A stretch of 24,983 nucleotides of DNA from CAZBEL01 sp964628055 (GTDB lineage Bacteria > Fidelibacterota > Marinisomatia > Marinisomatales > TCS56). Positions 15,585 to 23,086 of this stretch are shown piece after piece. The position numbers and the translations under genes are program-made. The DNA lies in assembly GCA_964628055.1 (NCBI GenBank), contig CAZVNL010000034.1, positions 1-24,983 on the forward strand, in the 5' to 3' direction. The notes beneath the pieces were generated by a model. That model had not been told where the DNA came from, did not search any database, and saw nothing but the letters and a program-made list of their open reading frames with translations. Within the stretch, counting starts at the first letter, position 1. Every line of letters begins with the position of its first letter.

Positions 15585-16274
15585 TCATTTCCAACCAACG
15601 ATCCCGATCATTCGCCCGGCCTGAGCCCCTTCCCGCCGGTAGGAATAATAGTGGCGGGATTGGCAACAGGTGCATTGACGAACATCCTTCACCTGGTTTT
15701 CGGGTATACCGTGCTGTAGCAATTGCGCCTTTAGGGCGGCTTGTAAAGACAAATGGGGCAAGTCGCCATTTTTTCCATCTACAAATTGAGGGGGGAATTG
15801 GGCCGCCACTTCTGCACCCACCTCAAAACAACACTGGCGAATGGAAGGTCCGAGGAGAAAGCGTATCTGGTCGAGGGAAGCCTCTAATTCCTGTAATCGT
15901 TCAACCGTCCGGTATCCGATCCCTTTGGCGATGCTGCGCCAACCGGCATGAACCAGCCCAAAACAACAGGTTACCGGATCGAGAATGAACAGGGGGATAC
16001 AATCAGCTACCTGTATGGTGAGGACCAACTGGGGATTGTTGGTGAGAACGCCATCGGTTTGCGGATACGGCCCGGGTCGCTCCACGACTACCACGCGTGT
16101 GGAATGAACCTGTTCCGGAACGACCAACCTGGTCGGTTCAAGTCCAACTGCGCGCGCTACCAACTCTCGGCTGGATAAATGATTCAGGTCAAAAGAACGC
16201 AAAGAAAACTGGGCGACAAAGCCGGGGGTCTGAAAATAGGAAGAGTAGTCCAGTAGCTCAGGCGGTAGCGACAT
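15585..16274 (-). CDS. pgeF: PgeF/YfiH multicopper-like purine nucleoside phosphorylase
   Basis: Member of the YfiH/LACC1 family. These enzymes are now known for purine nucleoside phosphorylase and related activities and, in E. coli, for clearing a wrongly incorporated serine from peptidoglycan precursors. Zinc ligands are visible: H57 in VPEQVHST, C92 in VADCIP and H109 in VHAGWRS. CCFEVGAEVA and the C-terminal TCCQSRHYYSYRREG are also family motifs. The length of 229 residues is slightly short because the N-terminus is compact. The gene lies 23 bases after the binding-protein gene and 59 before uppP, so it is likely in the same transcript. Confidence 0.9.
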   Translation of the reverse strand: MSLPPELLDYSSYFQTPGFVAQFSLRSFDLNHLSSRELVARAVGLEPTRLVVPEQVHSTRVVVVERPGPYPQTDGVLTNNPQLVLTIQVADCIPLFILDPVTCCFGLVHAGWRSIAKGIGYRTVERLQELEASLDQIRFLLGPSIRQCCFEVGAEVAAQFPPQFVDGKNGDLPHLSLQAALKAQLLQHGIPENQVKDVRQCTCCQSRHYYSYRREGAQAGRMIGIVGWK

Positions 16275-16297
16275 GGGATCCCTGTTTGGGTTAGTAT

Positions 16298-18214
16298 CTA
16301 TGGTGTTCTAGGTTGAATGATCTGGAGGGAATCCTTGATGAAATACCCCGCCGGTACAAATTGTCCGGCGGAGTATTTCAACACCTGAAGGGCGGTATTC
16401 AGCCGGGGAGTCGCCGAACGGGTGAAAGAATAGATATGGGCTACCCCGCGGAATTCATCCAAGGAAGTTAGTCGTTTTTCCACTGCTTCCCGGGTGAGCC
16501 GAGTGGAACTCATGACAGTGAGTAACAGGCGGGCACAGTCATAACCGGAGGTGAACAGTTCATCGCTAAAGGGGTCGGCAACGTTATAGGTAGGTTTCTG
16601 GTAGTTAGTCACGATCGATAAACCGCTAAGGTGAGGCCGCACATTTTCCTGGTTCAACACTTCCAAATTTTGCCAATTTCCGTTCCCGACCAAATGCGTT
16701 TGGAGGTTATAGACGGGAAACTGGGGCGCTACGTAGGTCAAATCGCCCCGATGAAGGGGGAGATACAGCCCCTGGATGGTTTCCAGGACAATTTTACTGG
16801 AGTCCACTTTTTCCTCTGGTTCTTCTTCAGGAAGTTCGAAGAGATCCACTTCGGACACATCGAACATGGCGTCTACGCTATCGATGTCTATCCCCAGGTA
16901 AGCCTCATAGGGATAAGGTTTTTCTCGTAAGTCAAAGGCCTTCTGTCGCAAGGCCTTGAATTGACGGCTAAGGTCCTTCGGAGTCTCCGTGTACCATTCC
17001 ACCGCCACCACTTTTTTACCTAAGGCATCGGCCTCTTTTAAGAAGGCATCCGTGAGGGATTCACCAAATTTGTCGGCCGGGGCCAAAACGGCCAAACTAT
17101 CCAGATGTAAAATGTTCGCTGCGTAGCGGGCGGCTAATTTCCCCCTAGTGGCTAAGTTAGAGTTCAATTGAAATACATGTTTAAAGAGGGCTGTGAGATC
17201 GTCCTCATAAGCCATCGGCAATAACAAGGGAATCGTATTTTGGTCCACCACATTGGCAGCCACCAAAGCGGTCTGTTCTCGCAAAGGACCAATGATAGTG
17301 ATGACACGCGGATTGCGAATTAAACGGCGGACAGAGCGGATAGTTTTTAATTCTTCCCCCCGATTATCGTAGATGATAAAGGCGATTTTTAAATCCAGAG
17401 AATTGGTTTCCTGAAGAAACTGGTACAACCCTTTCACAAACAGCCGGCCCGAAGAGGCAAAATCCCCGGAGAGGGGAGCGACAATACCGATGGTAACAGT
17501 CTGTTTCGGAGGTCGGTACGACGCCAGCAATAATTTTTCATAGAGATCAAAGTAATCTTCAGGAACGGTTTCCGGGGCGATGCGGTTGAGGGTTAAGGCG
17601 CTGTCATCTGGCCGTCCCAGGTACAATTCCCGGTAGCCCCGAGTTAAAAACAAAATTGTCTTAGCCGATTCATCGGTTTCCACGGCTAATAATTCGTCGA
17701 GCGTGGAGAGCGAAATATTCAGTTGAATAGCCCGCAGCAGCCGTTTGTCGACACGTTGTAGAAAGGTTTTGTCCCGGGCAAGGGTCCGGGCTCGGAAATA
17801 CATGCGAAAAGCGGAATCGTAGGCTCCCAAGTCAGCGAAGATGTCCCCGTAGCAGAAGAAGACGTCCTTCATGTACTCGCTATTGGGATAGGACTTCAAC
17901 AATTTACGTCCATAGGATTTGGCTTCATCGAGGCGACCCTGGGCGCGTGTGGTCTTCATGAGTAAAAGGGTGGTGGGTAGATCGTAGGTTTGGGGGCTCT
18001 CCTTCAACACTTTTTTCAGCAGCGATTCGGCAATGGTGAAACGTCCGGCGTTATAGTGCTCCACGGCCTGGAGAAAATGTTCCCTTCCCCGACGCTCCCG
18101 AGACCAGGATTGATCGGCAATTAATAAACCACCGAATAAAACCAAAAACAGGGGGGCGAAAAGGCGTCCGTTACGGAACAAGTTCATTACGGAAATGATC
18201 GGTAAACCTTTCAT
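16298..18214 (-). CDS. TPR plus periplasmic binding protein fusion
   Basis: An exported 638-residue protein with two parts. A hydrophobic signal sequence (about 15-34) is followed by a TPR-like helical region (about 40-230) and then a type-I periplasmic-binding fold like the branched-chain amino-acid receptor: VTIGIVAPLSGDFASSG (240-256), IIGPLREQTALVAANVV, NTIPLLLP, VFQLNSNLATRGKLAARYA. The same layout occurs in LpoA, which activates peptidoglycan synthases in gammaproteobacteria, so a cell-wall or ligand-sensing role is possible. No ABC permease or ATPase genes are nearby. An acidic insert (PEEEPEEKVDSS, about 431-475) interrupts the second lobe. The start could also be the ATG at 18187, which gives a neater signal peptide. 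Confidence 0.72.
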   Translation of the reverse strand: MKGLPIISVMNLFRNGRLFAPLFLVLFGGLLIADQSWSRERRGREHFLQAVEHYNAGRFTIAESLLKKVLKESPQTYDLPTTLLLMKTTRAQGRLDEAKSYGRKLLKSYPNSEYMKDVFFCYGDIFADLGAYDSAFRMYFRARTLARDKTFLQRVDKRLLRAIQLNISLSTLDELLAVETDESAKTILFLTRGYRELYLGRPDDSALTLNRIAPETVPEDYFDLYEKLLLASYRPPKQTVTIGIVAPLSGDFASSGRLFVKGLYQFLQETNSLDLKIAFIIYDNRGEELKTIRSVRRLIRNPRVITIIGPLREQTALVAANVVDQNTIPLLLPMAYEDDLTALFKHVFQLNSNLATRGKLAARYAANILHLDSLAVLAPADKFGESLTDAFLKEADALGKKVVAVEWYTETPKDLSRQFKALRQKAFDLREKPYPYEAYLGIDIDSVDAMFDVSEVDLFELPEEEPEEKVDSSKIVLETIQGLYLPLHRGDLTYVAPQFPVYNLQTHLVGNGNWQNLEVLNQENVRPHLSGLSIVTNYQKPTYNVADPFSDELFTSGYDCARLLLTVMSSTRLTREAVEKRLTSLDEFRGVAHIYSFTRSATPRLNTALQVLKYSAGQFVPAGYFIKDSLQIIQPRTP

Positions 18215-18246
18215 GAAACTGAAGTTGGACGACAGTTACCCATACC

Positions 18247-19797
18247 TCATTCCCACTCAATTGTTCCCGGTGGCTTGGAGGTTATGTCATAAACGACCCG
18301 GTTAATACCCTGGACGTTATTCACGATACGGTTGGAAATGTGGGAGAGCACCTCTGGGGGCATGCGATACCAGTCGGCAGTCATGCCGTCACGACTGGTG
18401 ACCGCCCGGAGGGCTAAAAGGTAACCATAGGTACGCTGGTCACCCATGACTCCTACAGTCTTCAAGGGGACCAGGACGGCAAACGCCTGCCAGATCTCGT
18501 CGTATAGGCCCTCCTGGTGCAATGCATCCAGGAAAAGTTCGTCAGCCTGGCGTAAAATGGCCAACCTGTCTTCGGTAACTTCGCCTAAGATACGGACGGC
18601 TAGACCCGGGCCAGGGAAGGGGTGTCGTTGCAGGAGCGTCCCCGGTAAACCTAATTCCCGTCCAACCTGGCGCACTTCGTCTTTGAATAGTTCTTTCAGC
18701 GGCTCCACCAACTTAAAGGTCATATCCGTGGGTAGTCCCCCTACGTTATGATGGCTTTTAATGACCGCGGCAGGGCCGCCCTGGTGTACGGTGCCGCTTT
18801 CGATGACATCGGGATACAGGGTTCCCTGGGCCAGGTACTTAAACCCTCCGGACGCTTCCGCCACCAACTCAAAGGAACGAATGAATTGTTCCCCAATGCG
18901 TTTCCGTTTTTCTTCGGGATCGACAACCCCCTTCAATTTTTTTAGGAACAACTCCCGATGATCCACCATTTTCACCGGAAATTTTAAGACCTCCTCTAAA
19001 GCGGTAACCGCCTGGCGAGCCTCGGCACTCCGTAATAATCCGTGATCAATAAACACAGCGCTTACTTGTTCCCCGACGGCCCTGTTCAGGAGCGCGGCTA
19101 CCACGGTGGAATCCACCCCCCCACTAACTCCGCAGAGGACCCGCTGATGGCCTAACTGTTTCCTTAAAGAACGAATTTTGTCCGTAATAAAGTGACCGGC
19201 CGTCCAAGTAGGTTCACAGCCGGCAATATGAAAGAGGAAATTCCTTAGCATGGTAGTGCCAGCCTCCGTATGACTGACTTCCGGATGAAACTGGGTAGCA
19301 TACCGCTGGCTTTTCGGTTCCGCCATGGCAGCGATGATATCGTTAGTAGATTTGGCCAATACTGTCCAACCAACAGGAAGTTTGGTCACCTGGTCGCGAT
19401 GGCTCATCCATACATTGATTTTGGCAGGGACATCGCGAAAAAAAAGGTTGTGGTCCTGGACCTGTACCCTGCTCAGGCCGTACTCCCCCCTCTTCCGGGT
19501 GGTAACTTCGCCCCCAAAATAGCCTGCCAATAACTGGAGGCCGTAACAAATCCCTAATACGGGAATATCCAGGTCAAAGATGCGAGGGTCGCAGACCGGC
19601 GCTGAGCTGTGGTAGACGCTGGAAGGCCCCCCGGAAAGAATGAGGGCCTTGGGATTCCTGGACTGGATTTCGTCGAGGGTGGTTCGGTGGGAAAGAATTT
19701 CGGAATGAACGTGCTGTTCCCGAATCCGGCGAGCAATAAGTTGCGTGTACTGGGAGCCGAAATCTAATACAATGACGCCTCCCTGGTGCGGTGTCAT
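18247..19797 (-). CDS. guaA: GMP synthase (glutamine-hydrolysing)
   Basis: Converts XMP, ATP and glutamine to GMP in purine synthesis. The N-terminal class-I glutaminase has VLDFGSQYTQLIARRI, the nucleophile C84 in GICYG, and H171/E173 in FHPEV. The ATP-pyrophosphatase domain has SGGVDS at 225-230, and the C-terminal dimerisation domain ends with RVVYDITSKPPGTIEWE, the family ending. The length of 516 residues is normal. The ATG at 19797 is chosen: it overlaps the surE stop by four bases (ATGA), while the longer frame starts with TTG. All catalytic residues appear intact. It is followed 32 bases later by the binding-protein gene. Confidence 0.97.
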   Translation of the reverse strand: MTPHQGGVIVLDFGSQYTQLIARRIREQHVHSEILSHRTTLDEIQSRNPKALILSGGPSSVYHSSAPVCDPRIFDLDIPVLGICYGLQLLAGYFGGEVTTRKRGEYGLSRVQVQDHNLFFRDVPAKINVWMSHRDQVTKLPVGWTVLAKSTNDIIAAMAEPKSQRYATQFHPEVSHTEAGTTMLRNFLFHIAGCEPTWTAGHFITDKIRSLRKQLGHQRVLCGVSGGVDSTVVAALLNRAVGEQVSAVFIDHGLLRSAEARQAVTALEEVLKFPVKMVDHRELFLKKLKGVVDPEEKRKRIGEQFIRSFELVAEASGGFKYLAQGTLYPDVIESGTVHQGGPAAVIKSHHNVGGLPTDMTFKLVEPLKELFKDEVRQVGRELGLPGTLLQRHPFPGPGLAVRILGEVTEDRLAILRQADELFLDALHQEGLYDEIWQAFAVLVPLKTVGVMGDQRTYGYLLALRAVTSRDGMTADWYRMPPEVLSHISNRIVNNVQGINRVVYDITSKPPGTIEWE

Positions 19798-20561
19798 GCC
19801 CAATCCCAGGTTTTAAGGGTGGTTAAGAAAGATCGGTTGGTGAGTTGATAATGGATCGGCGTTACACTGATGAACCCTTGGCTCAGGGCATGGCTATCCC
19901 TTTGTAGATGATTCTCGGGATCCACTAACTCCCCTGTCATCCAATAATAAATTCGGCCACGGGGGTCTTCCCGTTTATCAAAACGATCTTTAAAGTAGAC
20001 ATTTCCCTGTTCGGTTACCTGGTAGCCGCGAAGGGCCGAAAGGAGCCGGTTGGGCACGTTCACATTCAACAGAGTACCTGGAGGTAAGCCATTCTGAAGA
20101 ATTTTTTTCGCTACGTTTACGGCAACCTTCTTCGCTGTGGTATATTCACCATCTTTCATGGAATCTAAACTGATGGCCATGGAGGGAATTCCTAACAGCG
20201 TCCCTTCAGTAGCGGCCGAGACGGTGCCGGAATAGATGACATTGGTACCCACGTTGGCCCCCAAATTGATCCCTGACACCACCAGGTCAGGTGGGCTTTT
20301 TAACAGGGCGTGCACAGCAATTTTTACACAGTCGGCCGGGGTACCATCCACAGCGAAGCCGTGAAAGCCATCGCGCCGTTGCACCGGTTGTAAGCGAATG
20401 GGATTGGAAATGGTAATGGCATGTCCTACGGCGCTCTTTTCCGTATCCGGCGCCACAACGGTCACCTTCCCCACCGTTTTCATGGCCTCCCACAGGGCGT
20501 AAATCCCGTGGGCGTAGATCCCATCATCATTAGTAATGAGGATCTGAGGCTGCTCATTCAT
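19794..20561 (-). CDS. surE: 5'/3'-nucleotidase SurE
   Basis: Metal-dependent phosphatase acting on nucleoside monophosphates, linked to stationary-phase survival. ILITNDDG with D12 and D13 binds the metal, EKSAVGHAITI follows in the family manner, and SGINLGANVGTNVIYSGTV carries the conserved asparagines and serine of the active site. From the ATG at 20561 the protein is 255 residues, the usual size. This start overlaps the accD stop by four bases (ATGA), whereas the longer frame from 20606 lies inside accD and adds no conserved residues. The gene overlaps guaA in the same way, so the accD-surE-guaA trio should be translated together. Confidence 0.96.
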   Translation of the reverse strand: MNEQPQILITNDDGIYAHGIYALWEAMKTVGKVTVVAPDTEKSAVGHAITISNPIRLQPVQRRDGFHGFAVDGTPADCVKIAVHALLKSPPDLVVSGINLGANVGTNVIYSGTVSAATEGTLLGIPSMAISLDSMKDGEYTTAKKVAVNVAKKILQNGLPPGTLLNVNVPNRLLSALRGYQVTEQGNVYFKDRFDKREDPRGRIYYWMTGELVDPENHLQRDSHALSQGFISVTPIHYQLTNRSFLTTLKTWDWA

Positions 20562-21394
20562 GTGAACATGCTCAGAAGGTTTGAGAGGGTGGTTTTCATC
20601 TCCCATCGAGTAACAATGTGGTCGATAAAGCCCTTCTCTAACAAAAACTCCGCCCGCTGGAAACCAGGGGGTAAATCCTGGCCAATGGTCTGTTTGATCA
20701 CCCGGGGGCCAGCGAACCCAATGAGGGCCCCGGGTTCAGAAAGGATCACGTCCCCCAACATCCCGAAACTGGCCGTGACACCACCGGTAGTGGGATCGGT
20801 GAGGATGGCTATGTACAGGCCACCCTCTTCAGAAAAACGCGCTAACTTGGCACTGGTCTTGGCCAGTTGCATGAGAGAAATGGCCCCTTCTTGCATGCGC
20901 GCTCCCCCGGAAGCACACAGGATAATGAGGGGTAGTCGGTGCTCCCGGGCATGGTCGATGGCGCGGGAAACCTTTTCACCAACCACAGAACCCATACTCC
21001 CCCCGATAAACGCAAAATTCATCAGACCCAACACAATGGGGTGATCATTTAAGTGGCCTTCGTAAATGGTAATGGCATCCTTTTGACCCGTTTTCTGCTG
21101 GGCGGATTTTAATTGCTGGGCGTATTTCTTTTCAGCCTGGAAGTTCAAGGGATCCACAGGCTCCAGGGAGTCAAACAGCACCTTAGCCTGGCCTTCATCT
21201 AATAAGAGATGATAATACACGTCCGGTGAAACCCGGAAATGATGCCCACAATGGCGACAAACGGACAACTGGCGTTCCAATTCCGAGCGGTAGAGGATAT
21301 CGGTGCAGCCGGGGCATTTAATCCACAGGCCGTCGGGTATCTCCCGCTTGTCGGTCTCTTTTATCTTTTTCGCTACCCGTTTAAACCAGGCCAT
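20558..21394 (-). CDS. accD: Acetyl-CoA carboxylase carboxyltransferase beta subunit
   Basis: With AccA it transfers CO2 from biotin to acetyl-CoA, giving malonyl-CoA for fatty-acid synthesis. A zinc ribbon with C27, C30, C46 and C49 (KCPGC, CRHCG) opens the protein. The crotonase-fold transferase domain has SASGGARMQEG-like CASGGARMQEGAISLMQLAK and LTDPTTGGVTASFGMLGD, both hallmark motifs. It is 278 residues, close to the usual 280-300. The partner accA is not in this window. An 84-base gap separates it from rimI upstream, and it overlaps surE downstream by four bases. Confidence 0.96.
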   Translation of the reverse strand: MAWFKRVAKKIKETDKREIPDGLWIKCPGCTDILYRSELERQLSVCRHCGHHFRVSPDVYYHLLLDEGQAKVLFDSLEPVDPLNFQAEKKYAQQLKSAQQKTGQKDAITIYEGHLNDHPIVLGLMNFAFIGGSMGSVVGEKVSRAIDHAREHRLPLIILCASGGARMQEGAISLMQLAKTSAKLARFSEEGGLYIAILTDPTTGGVTASFGMLGDVILSEPGALIGFAGPRVIKQTIGQDLPPGFQRAEFLLEKGFIDHIVTRWEMKTTLSNLLSMFT

Positions 21395-21478
21395 GGGATG
21401 AAAACCGATGTAGAAATTGAAGTTTACGATAAGGGGTGTTTTGCCAGCTATCCACGGGGAGAACTTATTGTGGGGAAC

Positions 21479-21964
21479 CTATTGAATTCTATCCCTGGAT
21501 TTGACCTGATCAAGGTTACCGGGGAGTTTTTGTTTTTGGGGATCAAGGCGCAGTACGAGGGCGTCTTCGCCGTCTTCGTAATACTTTTCCCGGACACCTA
21601 TCTCCTCGAAACCAAAATTGTAATAGAGATTAAGGGCCGGGAGGTTAGACCGCTTTACTTCCAGGGTAACCAATTTATAGTTACAATAGCGTTTTAAAAA
21701 GGTCCGCAAAAAGTGCTTTCCTAATCCCCGATGTTGATAGGGAATATCCAGCGCTAAGTTCAGAATGCGTATACCTTCAGGAAGCTCCTGGGCAAATAGA
21801 TAGCCGATGATTTTCCGGTTTTCTTCCAGTACGAGGGAGATCACATTGGGCCGTAAGGAGAGTTCGTAAGCCAATTGAGCCCACGTCCAGGGGTAGGAAA
21901 AAACCCGTTCCTCGATGAGCGCCAGGGACTCTAAATCCGCCGTGGTGGCCTTGCGAATCAGCAT
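21479..21964 (-). CDS. rimI: RimI-type N-acetyltransferase
   Basis: GNAT-family acetyltransferase resembling the enzyme that acetylates the N-terminal alanine of ribosomal protein S18. LIEERVFSYPWTWAQLAYEL matches the RimI substrate region, YQHRGLGKHFLRTFL is the acetyl-CoA-binding loop, and EVKRSNLPALNLYYNFGFEEIG is the family C-terminal motif. The ATG at 21964 forms a TGATG overlap with the tsaB stop and yields 161 residues; the longer frame from 22036 lies inside tsaB. The order tsaE-tsaB-rimI is common in bacteria and supports the assignment. The last 20 residues are polar and not conserved. Confidence 0.88.
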   Translation of the reverse strand: MLIRKATTADLESLALIEERVFSYPWTWAQLAYELSLRPNVISLVLEENRKIIGYLFAQELPEGIRILNLALDIPYQHRGLGKHFLRTFLKRYCNYKLVTLEVKRSNLPALNLYYNFGFEEIGVREKYYEDGEDALVLRLDPQKQKLPGNLDQVKSRDRIQ

Positions 21965-22611
21965 CAGGAAGGAGCTTTTACCTGGAAGGTGCTCACGTAA
22001 TGGGGTGTAATACGATCCGGTTCGTTCAAAACCCACTCGTCATAGTATCGCTGGGCTAAAATGGCTACCCATTTAGCCGAGGGTAAAACCTCCATCGCCG
22101 GACTCCTTTCTCGTAAAAATTGGCCACACCCATAATGGACCAGATGGACTTCCGAGGGTAGTTCAGCGTTGATTTCCCTCCACGGTTGGGCCTTCACCTC
22201 AGACTGCACCTGAACTTCGCCATTCCGAACAGTAAACGGTTGGTGAAATAGAATCTCCCCGTGGGAAAAAAGAAAGGCTCTAAGCTGGGCCTTTTCCAGC
22301 TTACTACCCAGGGCGAGGGTCATGAGGGTAGGCACAGGAATGAGCGGCAGGTTATGACTGAAGGCCAGTCCTTTGGCAAAGCTCAGGCCGATTCGCAACC
22401 CGGTGAAAGAACCGGGACCGATGGAAACGGCAATTCCATCTAACGCCTCCAATTTAAAGGGGTGTTGCGTTTTTAAATCTTCCAAGAACAGGGGCAACCG
22501 TTCGGCATGGCGACGAGGAATAGATTTTTCAACCATTGTTTGTAGCTGCCCCTTTTCAAACAGGGCTACACCACAAACATCGGTAGCGGTTTCCAGGGCC
22601 AGGAGTTTCAT
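21964..22611 (-). CDS. tsaB: tRNA t6A synthesis protein TsaB
   Basis: Non-catalytic ASKHA-fold partner of TsaD and TsaE in making N6-threonylcarbamoyladenosine at position 37 of ANN-decoding tRNAs. MKLLALETATDVCGVALFE is the typical N-terminus, RRHAERL follows, and SIGPGSFTGLRIGLSFAKGLAF (near 68-89) is the strongest family motif. The length of 215 residues is normal. The ATG at 22611 is two bases after the tsaE stop; a longer frame from TTG at 22623 is less likely. TsaD, the catalytic partner, is not in the window. Confidence 0.94.
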   Translation of the reverse strand: MKLLALETATDVCGVALFEKGQLQTMVEKSIPRRHAERLPLFLEDLKTQHPFKLEALDGIAVSIGPGSFTGLRIGLSFAKGLAFSHNLPLIPVPTLMTLALGSKLEKAQLRAFLFSHGEILFHQPFTVRNGEVQVQSEVKAQPWREINAELPSEVHLVHYGCGQFLRERSPAMEVLPSAKWVAILAQRYYDEWVLNEPDRITPHYVSTFQVKAPS

Positions 22612-22613
22612 GT

Positions 22614-23057
22614 TTACAACCAACGGGTGGTTACATCCCGGCGTTCAGGTTCTCCTTGGAAGCGGTTGAATTGCAACTGGAGCGTGCCGGGAGGTAGCAG
22701 GTCCCGGATGCGATCGGCCCATTCCACGACGGTAATGGCCTCACCGGGGGATAACAACTCTATGCCACCAATGTTCACAAAGTCCTGGGTGGTGTTTAAA
22801 CGGTAGCAATCTACGTGGTAGAGGATTAGGCTTGAGCCCGTATATTCACTTACTAATTTAAAGGTTGGGGAGCCCACGTGTTCATGAATTCCCAAACCCT
22901 GGGCAAAGCCCTGGACGAAAGTGGTCTTGCCGGTTCCTAAATCACCTATTAGGGCGATAACCGTGCCTGGAGCCACCTTGTGGGCCAACTCCTTGGCCCA
23001 GGTTTTGGTCGCCAAAGGAGAAGGAAAAGTAAGGGGCTGGTTTTCCTCAAAAATCAT
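22614..23057 (-). CDS. tsaE: tRNA t6A synthesis ATPase TsaE
   Basis: Small P-loop ATPase that resets the TsaB-TsaD complex during t6A formation. The Walker A is GDLGTGKTT (38-46), VGSPTFKLVSEY follows with the conserved SPTF, and LYHVDCYRL and VVEWADRI are the other family motifs. At 147 residues it is the usual size. It lies 29 bases after the PorX-like gene and two before tsaB. A PorX-type gene next to tsaE is a familiar arrangement in Bacteroidetes. Confidence 0.95.
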   Translation of the reverse strand: MIFEENQPLTFPSPLATKTWAKELAHKVAPGTVIALIGDLGTGKTTFVQGFAQGLGIHEHVGSPTFKLVSEYTGSSLILYHVDCYRLNTTQDFVNIGGIELLSPGEAITVVEWADRIRDLLPPGTLQLQFNRFQGEPERRDVTTRWL

Positions 23058-23086
23058 GGTCCTTACGGTGTGGGACGTGGTTATGG

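Noticed and set aside
15566..15988. 140-residue open frame antisense to pgeF
   Set aside because: It covers a clear pgeF gene with intact zinc ligands, and the antisense translation has no recognisable domain.
16298..18214. Branched-chain amino-acid ABC transporter operon
   Set aside because: The binding fold is present, but no permease or ATPase genes are adjacent and the protein carries an N-terminal TPR region unlike transport receptors.
20421..21044. 207-residue open frame antisense to surE and accD
   Set aside because: It is a mirror of strongly conserved coding sequence on the other strand. Its residues look like a reverse reading of accD (arginine/proline-rich) and show no family motif.
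21239..21697. 152-residue plus-strand open frame across the accD/rimI gap
   Set aside because: Most of it lies opposite accD and rimI coding sequence. No ribosome site or motif supports it, although it does cover the 84-base gap.
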